Source: an uncultured Clostridia bacterium (GTDB lineage Bacteria; Bacillota; Clostridia; Christensenellales; Aristaeellaceae). Taken from it: a stretch of DNA of 64,000 nucleotides. Shown in pieces: positions 33,347 through 42,367 of the stretch. The notes beneath the pieces were generated by a model. The model searched no databases. It was not told the origin of the DNA and saw nothing but the letters and a program-made list of their open reading frames with translations. The position numbers and the translations under genes are program-made. Numbering within the stretch: the first letter of the stretch is position 1; every line of letters begins with the position of its first letter. Location: NCBI GenBank assembly GCA_934621505.1, contig CAKTUU010000007.1, positions 13,150-77,149 on the forward strand, given 5' to 3'.

Positions 33347-34623
33347 AGGGGCTTATGGGTCAGGTGAATGACCCCGTCATTCAGCTCTGTCAGGGTTTGT
33401 CCGCTTCCGTACATACGATATTTATAGGTACACAGTCCTTCCATTCCCATGGGGCCGCGGGCGTGCAGCTTGCCGGTAGCGATTCCCACCTCGGCTCCAA
33501 GGCCAAACAGGAAGCCGTCGGCAAAGCGGGTGGAGCAGTTCCAGAACACGTCCGCGCTGTCCACCAGGGTCATAAACCGTTCCGCGTGCGCCTTGTCTGT
33601 TGACAAAATGGCGTCGGTGTGATGGGAGCCGTAATGGTTGATGTGGGCAATGGCCTGCTCCATGCTGTCTACCACACGGATGGACAGCATGGCGTCCAGG
33701 TATTCCGTTTCCCAATCTTCCTCGGTGGCTGTTTCGCAGTCGATGATTCGGCGCGCGGCCTCATCGCCCCGCAGGCGGATTTTCTTTTCTTCCATTACTT
33801 TCTGGAAGGGCGGAAGAAAGGCCTGAGCCGCGTCTCTGTGAACCAGCAGCGTTTCCGCGGCGTTGCACACGGACAGGTTCTGCGCCTTGCTGTCAGCCGC
33901 TACCTTTACAGCCTGGGCAATATCGCAGGGCGAATCCACATACACATGGCATAACCCTTCCGCATGGCCCAGCACGGGAATTTCACTGTTTTGCATGATA
34001 TAGCGCACAAACGCGTTGCTGCCACGGGGAATAATCAGATCGATGTTTTCGTGCTGTCGAAGCATCTCGGTCACATCTTCCCGGGAATGCAGCAGGCCGC
34101 ACCAGGAGCCGGGCAGGCCGCAGGCGTTTGTGGCCTGCATCAGCAGGTTGTACAGCGCTTCGTTGGTACGCTCAGCCTCCCGGCCGCCCTTCAGCAGCAC
34201 GGCGTTGCCGCTTTTCAGGCACAGGGAAGAAATCTGCACCAACGCGTCCGGTCGGCTTTCAAAAATAACGCCGATCACTCCAATGGGACAGACGACCCGG
34301 TACAGCTTCATACCATCGCAAATTTCCTTGGCGTATTGCACCCGGCCTAACGGATCGGGCAAAGCCGCCAGCGCTCGCAGGCTTTCAGCCATGCGGGCGC
34401 ATTTGCTTTGGGTCAGTTTCAAGCGGCTCAGCAATGGAGCGCTCAGGCTGCCTGTGGCAGCCTGTACGTCCAAAGCGTTTGCCGCCAAAATCTGTTCCTG
34501 ATTTTCCTCTATTTTTTCTGCCATCAGCAGCAGGGCCTGGTTGCGGCTCTCCAGGGACGCTCCCGCCAGATCGATTGCGGCTTCCCGGGCCATTCGCGCT
34601 TGTTTTTCAATGGAAGCTTCCAT
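33343..34623 (-). CDS. proA: Gamma-glutamyl phosphate reductase
   Basis: Second enzyme of proline synthesis from glutamate, reducing glutamyl-5-phosphate to the semialdehyde; 426 residues. Aldehyde-dehydrogenase-fold motifs include PIGVIGVIFESRPDA, the catalytic Cys in SVCNAAETLLV, and the C-terminal HARGPMGMEGLCTYKY. The ribosome-binding site AGGAGGAG is strong. proB, usually adjacent, is absent from the window; proC lies about 20 kb away with the rnf genes. The last few bases overlap the convergent bioY 3' end. Confidence 0.96.
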   Translation of the reverse strand: MEASIEKQARMAREAAIDLAGASLESRNQALLLMAEKIEENQEQILAANALDVQAATGSLSAPLLSRLKLTQSKCARMAESLRALAALPDPLGRVQYAKEICDGMKLYRVVCPIGVIGVIFESRPDALVQISSLCLKSGNAVLLKGGREAERTNEALYNLLMQATNACGLPGSWCGLLHSREDVTEMLRQHENIDLIIPRGSNAFVRYIMQNSEIPVLGHAEGLCHVYVDSPCDIAQAVKVAADSKAQNLSVCNAAETLLVHRDAAQAFLPPFQKVMEEKKIRLRGDEAARRIIDCETATEEDWETEYLDAMLSIRVVDSMEQAIAHINHYGSHHTDAILSTDKAHAERFMTLVDSADVFWNCSTRFADGFLFGLGAEVGIATGKLHARGPMGMEGLCTYKYRMYGSGQTLTELNDGVIHLTHKPL

Positions 34624-34695
34624 CGGTTCTCCTCCTCAAGTATACAGCATGCCCACATTATAACCAACTTCCCCGATTTGTCAAACCGTGCCGGC

Positions 34696-34723
34696 TTGCA
34701 TCTGGGCATTTGTGTGTTATAAT
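34696..34723 (+). promoter_or_regulatory. Promoter of the sugar-nucleotide dehydratase-tadA-hprK run
   Basis: TTGCAT (34696-34701), a 16-base spacer and TATAAT (34718-34723). The expected transcript start near 34730 argues for the GTG at 34774 as start codon of the first gene. Confidence 0.7.
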
Positions 34724-34773
34724 CAATATGTATGTCCGAATTTGATTTTGCAATGCATAATGGAGGCGACGTT

Positions 34774-36708
34774 GTGTCTAAAGCCAATCCTAAAATGAAT
34801 AAAACCTTCCGCACCGCCCTGTGGATGCTGGTGGATGCGCTGCTGGTAAACCTGTCGCTGTTTTTTGCGCAGGTGGTGCGCTATTCGGCCGGTACCAATA
34901 TTACCTCCTATTTTCGCATTTCCATCCGCGTCATTCCCGCAATGACGGTCATTTTTTTGCTGGTCTTTTGGCTGTTTGGCATTTACCGCACCATGTGGCA
35001 GTACGCTTCGGCCAGCGATGTGCTGCGCATTGCTCTCGCGTCCCTGACGGCCACTTTGCTTACCTACGCTTTTTCCTTGATTGCCAATCTGTTTGTGCGT
35101 CCGCTGAATTTGTTCCGCATGCACCGCATGGTTTATCTTCTCCATTGGCTGATTACCATCGCTTTGGTGGGTGCGTCCCGGCTGCTGTACCGCACGCTGG
35201 TGATGAAGGAACGTTTTTCTCTTTTGCGGGCCAGCACGGACAAGCTGCGCCGGGTCATGGTGATAGGTGCCGGGTGGGCGGGCGCAAGCCTGGTGCATGA
35301 AATGCAGCGCGGCCGCTATGGCAACTGCGTTCCCGTGATTGTGGTGGACGATGACAAAACCCGTACCGGCTCCAGTCTGAGCGGCGTTCCCGTGGTACGG
35401 GGATCCGGCAATATTTTAAAGCTGGCCAGCGATTACCGCGTGGAGGAAATCATCATCGCCATCGCCACACCCCAAAGCGATTTGAAACCCCTTATCGAAA
35501 AATGCCTGGCTACCGGCTGCCATGTGCGGCGCATGACCCTGCTGCAGGACGTGAACGGGGAAAACGCCCAGCAAAGCCAGGTGCGGGACATCAACATCAA
35601 CGACCTGCTGGGCCGGCCCGAGGAGCACCTGAATATGACCCCCGTGGCGGATTTTTTCCGGGGCAAAACCGTGCTGATTACCGGCGGCGGCGGATCCATC
35701 GGCAGCGAGCTGTGCCGCAGGCTGCTGACGCTGGAACCCAGGCAGATTATTTTGTATGACATCAGCGAAAACTACATGTACGACCTGTTCAGCGAATTGC
35801 GTCTGCAATATGGCGCTTCCCTAAAGGATAAGCTCGTTTTGTGCGTTGGCTCCATCCGGGACCAGCAGCGCATGGACGAGGTATTTGACGCATACAAGCC
35901 GCAAATTGTTTTGCACGCGGCGGCGCACAAGCATGTGCCCCTGATGGAGGACTGCCCTGACCAGGCGGTGAAAAACAATGTGTTCGGCACCTATTTGACG
36001 GCGCAAACCGCCATCCGCCATCATGTGCAGCGCTTCGTCATGATTTCTACTGACAAGGCCGTCAATCCCACCAATGTCATGGGCGCTACCAAACGGCTGG
36101 CGGAGATGATTATCGAGGCCCTGAACAGTCAGTCGGATACCGAGTTTACCGCCGTGCGCTTTGGCAATGTTTTGGGGTCCCACGGCAGCGTGGTGCCACT
36201 GTTTGAGCGGCAGATTCGTTCCGGCGGTCCGGTAACGCTGACCCACCCGGATATTATTCGGTACTTTATGACCATTCCGGAGGCGGCCAGCCTGGTGCTG
36301 CAGGCCGCGTCCATCGCCAAGGGCGGGGAACTGTTTGTGCTGGACATGGGGCGGCCGGTTCGCATTCAGGAACTGGCGCAGCGCATGATTCAGCTGTACG
36401 CCCCCAGGGACGACCGCAAGGTGGAGATTGTCTATACCGGCCTGAGGCCCGGCGAAAAGCTGTATGAGGAATTGCTGCTGGACGGCGAGGGCATTGCCAA
36501 AACGGAAAACGAAAAGATTTTTATCGCCCAGCCGGAGGTTATTTCTCCCGATTTGCTAAGCCAGATGCTGGACAAGCTGCAGGCGTGCCTGGATACGGAA
36601 GGCGATATGCTGGCGTGCCTGCATGAACTGGTGCCCACCTTTCACGACCCCGACGATGTGAACAAGGCCGCGCAGGCTCAAAAGGAAACCCTGCATGAAT
36701 CCGCATGA
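34774..36708 (+). CDS. Membrane nucleotide-sugar epimerase/dehydratase (CapD/PglF-like)
   Basis: The GTG at 34774 follows GGAGG by 7 bases; an earlier in-frame ATG at 34732 would sit almost on the transcript start. The 644-residue protein has four N-terminal membrane helices, a first Rossmann domain (VMVIGAGWAGASLVHEM) and a second, catalytic SDR domain beginning TVLITGGGGSIGSELCRRLL. STDKAVNPTNVMGATKR replaces the usual YxxxK motif, as in UDP-GlcNAc 4,6-dehydratases of the WbpM/PglF class. It probably prepares sugars for surface glycans. tadA overlaps its 3' end by 14 bases. Confidence 0.88.
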   Translation: MSKANPKMNKTFRTALWMLVDALLVNLSLFFAQVVRYSAGTNITSYFRISIRVIPAMTVIFLLVFWLFGIYRTMWQYASASDVLRIALASLTATLLTYAFSLIANLFVRPLNLFRMHRMVYLLHWLITIALVGASRLLYRTLVMKERFSLLRASTDKLRRVMVIGAGWAGASLVHEMQRGRYGNCVPVIVVDDDKTRTGSSLSGVPVVRGSGNILKLASDYRVEEIIIAIATPQSDLKPLIEKCLATGCHVRRMTLLQDVNGENAQQSQVRDININDLLGRPEEHLNMTPVADFFRGKTVLITGGGGSIGSELCRRLLTLEPRQIILYDISENYMYDLFSELRLQYGASLKDKLVLCVGSIRDQQRMDEVFDAYKPQIVLHAAAHKHVPLMEDCPDQAVKNNVFGTYLTAQTAIRHHVQRFVMISTDKAVNPTNVMGATKRLAEMIIEALNSQSDTEFTAVRFGNVLGSHGSVVPLFERQIRSGGPVTLTHPDIIRYFMTIPEAASLVLQAASIAKGGELFVLDMGRPVRIQELAQRMIQLYAPRDDRKVEIVYTGLRPGEKLYEELLLDGEGIAKTENEKIFIAQPEVISPDLLSQMLDKLQACLDTEGDMLACLHELVPTFHDPDDVNKAAQAQKETLHESA

Positions 36709-37177
36709 GCAAATGATGCGCCTGGCGCTAAGCGAGGCGCAGGCCGCTTTTGACGAAGGCGAAATTCCCGTGGGAGCGGTGATTGTCAAAGACGGAAACG
36801 TGGTAGCCCGCGCCCACAACCTGCGGGAGCAGACCGGCGACCCCACCGCCCACGCGGAAATTCTGGCCATTCGTCAGGCAGCCGCTTATCTGGGCAGCCG
36901 CCGCCTGACCGGCTGTACCCTGTATGTAACCCTGGAGCCCTGCCCCATGTGCGCCGGAGCCATGGTGATGGCCTGTCTGGATCGCTGCTATTTCGGCGCG
37001 AAGGACGCACGGCAGGGCTGTGTGGAAAGCGTTTACGCGCTGCCCATGGATCCTGCCTTTTATCACCATGTGCAGTGCTGCGGCGGCCTGTTGGAGGACG
37101 ATTCATCCCAATTATTGCGGCGTTTCTTTTTAGAACGGCGTTCCTTATCTCAGACGGAGGTTGAACATGAAGATTGA
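36695..37177 (+). CDS. tadA: tRNA-specific adenosine deaminase TadA
   Basis: Converts A34 to inosine in tRNA-Arg; 160 residues. Zinc-deaminase motifs are HAEIL (zinc His and catalytic Glu) and PCPMCAGAM (two Cys ligands). FDEGEIPVGAVIV and the ARQGCVES loop mark TadA rather than guanine deaminase. It overlaps both neighbours: 14 bases with the upstream gene and 11 with the phosphatase downstream. The C-terminus (FFLERRSLSQTEVEHED) is a little longer than usual. Confidence 0.94.
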   Translation: MNPHEQMMRLALSEAQAAFDEGEIPVGAVIVKDGNVVARAHNLREQTGDPTAHAEILAIRQAAAYLGSRRLTGCTLYVTLEPCPMCAGAMVMACLDRCYFGAKDARQGCVESVYALPMDPAFYHHVQCCGGLLEDDSSQLLRRFFLERRSLSQTEVEHED

Positions 37178-37973
37178 CACCATTGTAACCGATATGGACG
37201 ATACCCTGCTGGACGCAAACGGCAAAATCAGCGATTACACACTGCGGGTTGTCAAGGAATGCGTGGCCCGCGGCCTTTGTTTTATTCCCGCCAGCGGGCG
37301 CACCCGGTCCAGTCTGCGACCCTTTGTAGAGCAAATGGGAACCGGCTGCCCCTATATCGGCGGCAACGGTTCGGAGATTATCGGGGCCGACCATCAGCTG
37401 CTGGAGCAGCAAACCCTGGAGGCGGAAACCGCCCGTCAAATCTGCGCTTTTTTGCGGGAACACGGTTTTTATGTCCATGTGTATCACGACGACGCTTTCT
37501 ATTACGATGACGAATGCACTGCCGCGACCAATTACAAGCATTCCTCCGGAATGCGTGGGATAGCTGTGGGCGATCTGGTTTCGTTTATTGATTTTGACAC
37601 CCCCAAGGTACTCAGCGTAAGCACGCCGGAAAAGGTGCAGCAAATGATGCCCCTTTTGCAGGAGCATTTTCAGGGGCGCGTTACCTGCACCCAAAGCAAG
37701 GCGTATTTTCTGGAGGTTGTCGCGCCCGGCGCTTCCAAAGGGGGCGCTTTGCGCCGTCTGGCCCAGAGAATCGGCATTCAGCCGGAGAATACGCTGGTCT
37801 TTGGCGACAGTCTGAATGACATCAGCATGCTTCAATTTGGCCCCTATGGGGTTGCGGTAGGCAACGCCAGGCCGGTGGTGCAGCAGGCCGCATGGCAGGT
37901 GTGCCTGCCCAATACCCAGGACGGCGAGGCTCATTTTATCAACGAGCATGTTTTAGGAGGGGCCATCCGGTGA
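37167..37973 (+). CDS. Cof-type HAD-superfamily hydrolase
   Basis: A 268-residue phosphatase from the ATG at 37167, which has GGAGG 6 bases upstream. Motif I is TDMDDTLLDANG with the nucleophile Asp, motif II is IPASGRT, motif III is the Lys in APGASKGGAL, and motif IV is FGDSLNDISML. The cap domain between is of the Cof (C2) type. Members dephosphorylate small sugar or nucleotide phosphates. The overlaps with tadA and hprK put all three in one translational unit. Confidence 0.9.
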   Translation: MKIDTIVTDMDDTLLDANGKISDYTLRVVKECVARGLCFIPASGRTRSSLRPFVEQMGTGCPYIGGNGSEIIGADHQLLEQQTLEAETARQICAFLREHGFYVHVYHDDAFYYDDECTAATNYKHSSGMRGIAVGDLVSFIDFDTPKVLSVSTPEKVQQMMPLLQEHFQGRVTCTQSKAYFLEVVAPGASKGGALRRLAQRIGIQPENTLVFGDSLNDISMLQFGPYGVAVGNARPVVQQAAWQVCLPNTQDGEAHFINEHVLGGAIR

Positions 37974-38899
37974 TCAGCATTGCGGATTTTGTCAAAACCC
38001 TGGATTTGGAATGTCTGACCAAAACCACCCGCACGGAAATGAACATCAATGTGACGGACATCAACCGTCCCGGAATGCAGTTTTGCGGTTTCTACGAGTA
38101 TTTTGCCTACGAGCGCACCCAGGTGATCGGCAAGGTGGAAATGACCTATCTGGAATCGCTGGATCCTGAAAAGCGCCGTGAAATTTTGGAAACCTACATG
38201 AGCTATCCCCTGCCCTGCATCATCATCAGCTGGGGAATGAACCCGCCGGCTGATTTGCTGGAGCTGGCCCGGGCACAGGATATTCCGGTGTTTCAAAGCA
38301 AGCTGAAAACCACCAAGGTTTCCTTGCAGCTGATTATGTATCTGAACCGGGTACTGGCTCCCCACGTTACCCGTCACGGCGTTTTGGTGGATGTATACGG
38401 CGTGGGCATTTTGATTACCGGCGAAAGCGGCGTTGGCAAAAGCGAGGCGGCCCTGGAGCTGGTAAAGCGCGGGCATCAGCTGGCGGCGGACGATGTGGTG
38501 GATATCTGCCGGGTGTCAGACGACCGGCTGGTAGGCGAATCGCCGGAAATGGTGCGCCATTTTATGGAGATTCGCGGAATCGGCATCATCGATATTCGGG
38601 CCATGTACGGCGTTGGTTCGGTTATCCTGAGCAAGTCCATCGACATGGTCATTCACATGGAAAAGTGGGATTCCAACAAGGAATATGACCGGCTTGGCCT
38701 GACGGAGGAAACTGTCAGCATTTTGGGCGTTAAGGTTCCCTACCAGATTATGCCGGTCAAACCGGGCCGCAACCTGGCCATTATCATTGAAGTGGCCGCG
38801 CGCAATCTAAGCCTGAAACGCATGGGCTACAGTGCCGCCCACGAGCTGGACCGCCGCCTGAACGAACTGATTGCCCACAGCGACAGCCGTCAGGCGTAA
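37970..38899 (+). CDS. hprK: HPr kinase/phosphorylase
   Basis: Bifunctional regulator that phosphorylates HPr on Ser46 for carbon catabolite control. The GTG at 37970 overlaps the previous stop (GTGA) and follows AGGAGGGG; it gives 309 residues, the normal length. Walker A is GESGVGKSEAALEL and the HprK signature is RGIGIIDIRAMYG, with the preceding VGESPEMVRHFMEIRG. The N-terminal domain and the C-terminal helix are complete. Confidence 0.96.
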   Translation: MISIADFVKTLDLECLTKTTRTEMNINVTDINRPGMQFCGFYEYFAYERTQVIGKVEMTYLESLDPEKRREILETYMSYPLPCIIISWGMNPPADLLELARAQDIPVFQSKLKTTKVSLQLIMYLNRVLAPHVTRHGVLVDVYGVGILITGESGVGKSEAALELVKRGHQLAADDVVDICRVSDDRLVGESPEMVRHFMEIRGIGIIDIRAMYGVGSVILSKSIDMVIHMEKWDSNKEYDRLGLTEETVSILGVKVPYQIMPVKPGRNLAIIIEVAARNLSLKRMGYSAAHELDRRLNELIAHSDSRQA

Positions 38900-38907
38900 G
38901 AATGGCC

Positions 38908-38937
38908 TTGCATCTTTAAGACCATTTGATGTATGAT
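38908..38937 (+). promoter_or_regulatory. Possible promoter of asnS
   Basis: TTGCAT (38908-38913) and TATGAT (38932-38937) with an 18-base spacer. The short leader contains a small CAGCGG/CCGCTG hairpin but no T-box sequence. Confidence 0.5.
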
Positions 38938-39007
38938 GAACGGGTACAGCATTTTTTGCCATAATCAGCGGCAGTTAACCGCTGCAAGATGAAGGAGGGC
39001 ATATCCT

Positions 39008-40402
39008 ATGGCGGATATGAAGATTCGGGAACTCTATCACGCAAAGCTGGAACAGGATATCCAGGAATGCAGCGTCTCCGGCTGGGTGCGCACGGTGCGC
39101 GACAGCAAGGCTTTTGGCTTTATTGAAGTGAACGACGGCACCTTCTTCAAAAATTTACAGATTGTGCTGGAGGACGGGCTGACCGATAACTTTGCAGAAG
39201 CGGTCAAGATTACCCTGGGCAGCGCCATCCGTGCGACAGGCAAGCTGGTGCTGACCCCCAATATGAAGCAGCCCTTTGAACTGAAGGCCACCCATGTGGA
39301 GGTACTGGGCATGTGCTCCCCGGATTATCCGCTGCAAAAAAAGCGCCATTCCTTTGAATTTTTGCGCACCATCGCCCACCTGCGCCCCCGCACCAACACC
39401 TTCTACGCCGTGTTCCGCATCCGCTCTCTGGCGGCGCAGCTGCTGCACGCTTTCTTTGCGGGGCGGGGCTTTGTGTATGTGCATACCCCCATTATTACCA
39501 CCAGCGATTGCGAAGGCGCGGGCGAAATGTTCCAGACCACGACCCTGCCTTTGGAGAATGTGCCGAAGCTGGCGGACGGAACGGTGGATTACAGTCAGGA
39601 TTTCTTTGGCAAGCAGGCGAACCTGACCGTCAGCGGTCAGTTGAACGTGGAAACCTTCTGTATGGCCTTCCGCAATGTGTATACCTTTGGCCCCACCTTC
39701 CGGGCGGAAAAAAGCTATACGCCCCGTCACGCCGCGGAGTTCTGGATGGTAGAGCCGGAAATTGCCTTCGCGGACCTGTTTGACGACATGGAGCTGGCCG
39801 AGGATATGCTGAAATATGTCATCAGCCACATTCTGGCCGAAGCGCCGGAAGAAATGACGTTCCTGGACAGCTTTGTGGAGAAGGGGCTGATCGACCGGCT
39901 GACCAAGCTGGTCAACAGCGATTTTGCCCGCTGCTCCTATACGGATGCGGTTGACATTCTGCAAAAGAGCGGCCAGAAGTTTGACTATCCCGTTGCCTGG
40001 GGCATTGATTTGCAGACGGAGCATGAGCGCTACCTGAGCGAAAAGCATTTTGGCAAGCCGGTATTTGTGTATGACTATCCAAAGGAAATCAAGGCTTTCT
40101 ACATGCGCCTGAACGACGATGGCAAAACGGTGGCCGCAGCGGATTTGCTGGTTCCCGGCGTTGGCGAGCTGATTGGCGGCAGCCAGCGTGAGGAACGGCT
40201 GGATGTGCTGAAAAACCGCATTGAAGAACTGGGCATGCGCGAGGAGGATTACGACTTCTATCTGGATACCCGCCGTTACGGCACCAATCCCCACGCCGGC
40301 TTTGGCCTTGGCTTCGAGCGGCTGATCATGTACGTCACCGGTATGCAGAACATTCGCGACGTACTGCCCTTCCCCCGTACCACCGGAAGCGCGGAATATT
40401 GA
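39008..40402 (+). CDS. asnS: Asparaginyl-tRNA synthetase
   Basis: Class IIb aminoacyl-tRNA synthetase of 464 residues. The N-terminal OB-fold anticodon domain spans about residues 15-110 (CSVSGWVRTVRDSKAFGFIEVNDG). Class II motif 2 is in FRAEKSYTPRHAAEFWMVEPE and motif 3 in GFGLGFERLIMYVTG. The residues around the amino acid pocket fit AsnS rather than AspS. The ribosome-binding site is GAAGGAGGG. A terminator follows the stop. Confidence 0.96.
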   Translation: MADMKIRELYHAKLEQDIQECSVSGWVRTVRDSKAFGFIEVNDGTFFKNLQIVLEDGLTDNFAEAVKITLGSAIRATGKLVLTPNMKQPFELKATHVEVLGMCSPDYPLQKKRHSFEFLRTIAHLRPRTNTFYAVFRIRSLAAQLLHAFFAGRGFVYVHTPIITTSDCEGAGEMFQTTTLPLENVPKLADGTVDYSQDFFGKQANLTVSGQLNVETFCMAFRNVYTFGPTFRAEKSYTPRHAAEFWMVEPEIAFADLFDDMELAEDMLKYVISHILAEAPEEMTFLDSFVEKGLIDRLTKLVNSDFARCSYTDAVDILQKSGQKFDYPVAWGIDLQTEHERYLSEKHFGKPVFVYDYPKEIKAFYMRLNDDGKTVAAADLLVPGVGELIGGSQREERLDVLKNRIEELGMREEDYDFYLDTRRYGTNPHAGFGLGFERLIMYVTGMQNIRDVLPFPRTTGSAEY

Positions 40403-40409
40403 TTTTTCA

Positions 40410-40438
40410 ACGGGACGTCAAGCTGGACATCCCGTTTT
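40410..40438 (+). terminator. Intrinsic terminator after asnS
   Basis: Arms ACGGGACGTC (40410-40419) and GACATCCCGT (40426-40435) form a 10-bp stem with one mismatch followed by TTTT; 8 bases past the stop codon. Confidence 0.75.
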
Positions 40439-40552
40439 CATCTGTTTCCACAAAACGGCGTATCTTCCATGCGCTCAAACAATTTCCAATGTGAAAACGC
40501 CCCTTTCTGCAAACAATGGCTGCGAAACCTGTTTGGAAAGAGGCGTTTTTTG

Positions 40553-41815
40553 ATGCGTAAAACATCCCGTGTAAAACATGCCGTCGGCTGGCTGCTAAGC
40601 GTTGTCTGGGTAGCGCTGTGCCTGTCGCCCCAGGCGCAGCTGCTTTTTCATCTGCCGGACTCCTTTCACCTGGCGGCCGGGCAGGACCTATCCCTTCAGG
40701 TGCCCTACCCGTTAACCCTTACCATGCAGGAAGCGGGCGTGGCGGCAAACGCCTCGCAGGATCAGCAACTGTCCGATGAAAAATCAGATACCGCCACCAT
40801 CAGTTTGTTTGGCCTGTTTCCCCTGCGGGACGTTAAGGTGGATATCAGCGACGAGATGCGCCTGTACCCGGGCGGTCAGGCAGTTGGCGTGGCCCTGCAT
40901 ACAGACGGCCTGCTGGTAGTGGGCACCAGCGACCTGTCCGGCGCATACAGCCCGGCGCGCATTGCGGGCATCCGCGCCGGAGACCTGATCACCGCAGCCG
41001 ATGGTAAATCGCTGAGCCGTACAGAGGAACTGACAGCCCTGGTGGCCGCCGCCGGGGAAAGGCCCATTCCCCTGACCGTCAAACGGGGTGACAGCGTTCT
41101 TTCGTTAACGCTGACGCCCAAAAAGGACGCGCAAACCGGCGACTACCGCATTGGCGCATGGGTACGGGACAGCACGGCGGGTGTGGGCACCATGTCCTTT
41201 TATGGAAAGCTGGACGGCAAAGAACCGGTTAGCTACGGCGCGTTGGGCCACGCCATTACCGATGCCGATACCCAAAAGCTGTTAACCGTCGGCTATGGCC
41301 AAATCATGATGGCGGATGTGGTGGATGTGCGCAAGGGCCAGGCAGGTTATCCAGGCGAGTTAAAAGGCAGCTTTTTGCGGGAACAACGCATTTTGGGCAC
41401 CATTGCTTCCAACAGCGTCTTTGGCATTTACGGCAGGCTAAGCCAGCAGCCCGACCATCCCCTCTACCCGGACGGCTTGCCCATCGGCCGCAAGGACGCG
41501 GTGCATACGGGACCCGCTACCATTCTTTGTACGGTCGGTCCGGACGGCATGAAGGAATATGACGTGGAAATTGTGGAAGTGGCGCGCCAATCCTCCCCGG
41601 CGCAGCGCAGCATGGTGCTGCGCGTTACGGACGAGGAACTGCTGAAGCGCACTGGCGGCATCGTGCAGGGCATGAGCGGGAGCCCGATTTTGCAGGATGG
41701 ACGGCTGATTGGGGCGGTAACGCATGTGTTTGTAAACGACCCTACCATGGGCTACGGCCTGTTTATTGAGTGGATGCTGCAGATAGCGGAAATGACACAG
41801 CAACAGGCTTCTTAA
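40553..41815 (+). CDS. spoIVB: SpoIVB peptidase (sigma-K checkpoint protease)
   Basis: Serine protease secreted from the forespore that triggers pro-sigma-K processing in the mother cell. The ATG at 40553 (RKTSRVKHAVGWLLSVVWVAL) opens with a signal/anchor helix and has an AGAGG site 8 bases upstream. The 420-residue protein has a PDZ domain (about residues 120-210: GLLVVGTSDL...ARIAGIRAGDLITAADGKSL) and a trypsin-like domain with the His in LGHAITD and the Ser in VQGMSGSPILQDGR. It is monocistronic between two terminators. Confidence 0.93.
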   Translation: MRKTSRVKHAVGWLLSVVWVALCLSPQAQLLFHLPDSFHLAAGQDLSLQVPYPLTLTMQEAGVAANASQDQQLSDEKSDTATISLFGLFPLRDVKVDISDEMRLYPGGQAVGVALHTDGLLVVGTSDLSGAYSPARIAGIRAGDLITAADGKSLSRTEELTALVAAAGERPIPLTVKRGDSVLSLTLTPKKDAQTGDYRIGAWVRDSTAGVGTMSFYGKLDGKEPVSYGALGHAITDADTQKLLTVGYGQIMMADVVDVRKGQAGYPGELKGSFLREQRILGTIASNSVFGIYGRLSQQPDHPLYPDGLPIGRKDAVHTGPATILCTVGPDGMKEYDVEIVEVARQSSPAQRSMVLRVTDEELLKRTGGIVQGMSGSPILQDGRLIGAVTHVFVNDPTMGYGLFIEWMLQIAEMTQQQAS

Positions 41816-41833
41816 ATTGTATTATAAAATTTT

Positions 41834-41878
41834 GGGGGAGAAATTGCTCTGATTCAGGCAATTCTCCCCAGCTTTTTC
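41834..41878 (+). terminator. Intrinsic terminator after spoIVB
   Basis: GGGGAGAAATTGC pairs with GCAATTCTCCCC through a one-base bulge, followed by CTTTTTC. It lies between the convergent spoIVB and XRE genes and could serve both. Confidence 0.7.
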
Positions 41879-41886
41879 GACTTTTT

Positions 41887-42213
41887 TCAGCAGCCCAGTT
41901 TGATGTTATCGCGATGCTTTTCGTGGGCTTTTTTTTGATAAGAAACGTTCTTTTCTTCCGCTTCGATCACCTGCATGATGCGCGGCCTAAGTTCGTCAAA
42001 AAAGCCGTCAATATCATCACAGCAGTACAGCAGATACATCACCAGCGTCAGAGCGCAGCAGCCGTATTCACCCTTTTCAATAGCGGCATAGGAACGGGTG
42101 TCCAGCATTAAAAGCTCGGCAAACTTCGCTTGCGTCAGTTTCTTTTCAAAACGAACCTGCGTCAGACGCTCCATCATAAAATCACGCAAGGCGCATTTAC
42201 AGGCTTCCTTCAT
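41887..42213 (-). CDS. XRE-family helix-turn-helix regulator
   Basis: A 108-residue protein from an ATG with AGAGGGG 9 bases upstream. A single HTH domain spans about residues 12-70 (ERLTQVRFEKKLTQAKFAELLMLDTRSYAAIEKGEYGC). The C-terminal third is charged. Several Cys pairs (CKC, CC twice) stand out but do not form a recognised metal site. A short dyad at 42235-42249 just upstream may be its own operator. Its target is unknown. Confidence 0.78.
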   Translation of the reverse strand: MKEACKCALRDFMMERLTQVRFEKKLTQAKFAELLMLDTRSYAAIEKGEYGCCALTLVMYLLYCCDDIDGFFDELRPRIMQVIEAEEKNVSYQKKAHEKHRDNIKLGC

Positions 42214-42234
42214 GGCAAACGCCCCTCTTTCTTT

Positions 42235-42249
42235 TGTGTTGTAGACACA
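42235..42249 (-). promoter_or_regulatory. Short dyad upstream of the XRE regulator gene
   Basis: TGTGT-TGTAG-ACACA on the + strand, 22-36 bases before the start codon. XRE-type repressors often bind such short dyads in their own promoters; the evidence is positional only. Confidence 0.35.
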
Positions 42250-42262
42250 TTTTAAACAAAAG

Positions 42263-42292
42263 ATGGCGTACACACCATGAGGTGTACGCCAT
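42263..42292 (-). terminator. Terminator hairpin downstream of the sugar-binding-fold regulator
   Basis: ATGGCGTACAC (42263-42273) and GTGTACGCCAT (42282-42292) form a perfect 11-bp stem; on the minus strand it is followed by CTTTTGTTT. It lies about 76 bases past the regulator's stop. Confidence 0.6.
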
Positions 42293-42367
42293 AAATTATT
42301 TGGGAGGATTTTAGACCATAAAGGTTATTCTTTTTTGGTAGAAAACAGTATTCTCAAGCTGCGGCCA

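Noticed and set aside
38900..39007. T-box leader before asnS
   Set aside because: The 108-base leader has one small hairpin and no T-box sequence or terminator/antiterminator pair.
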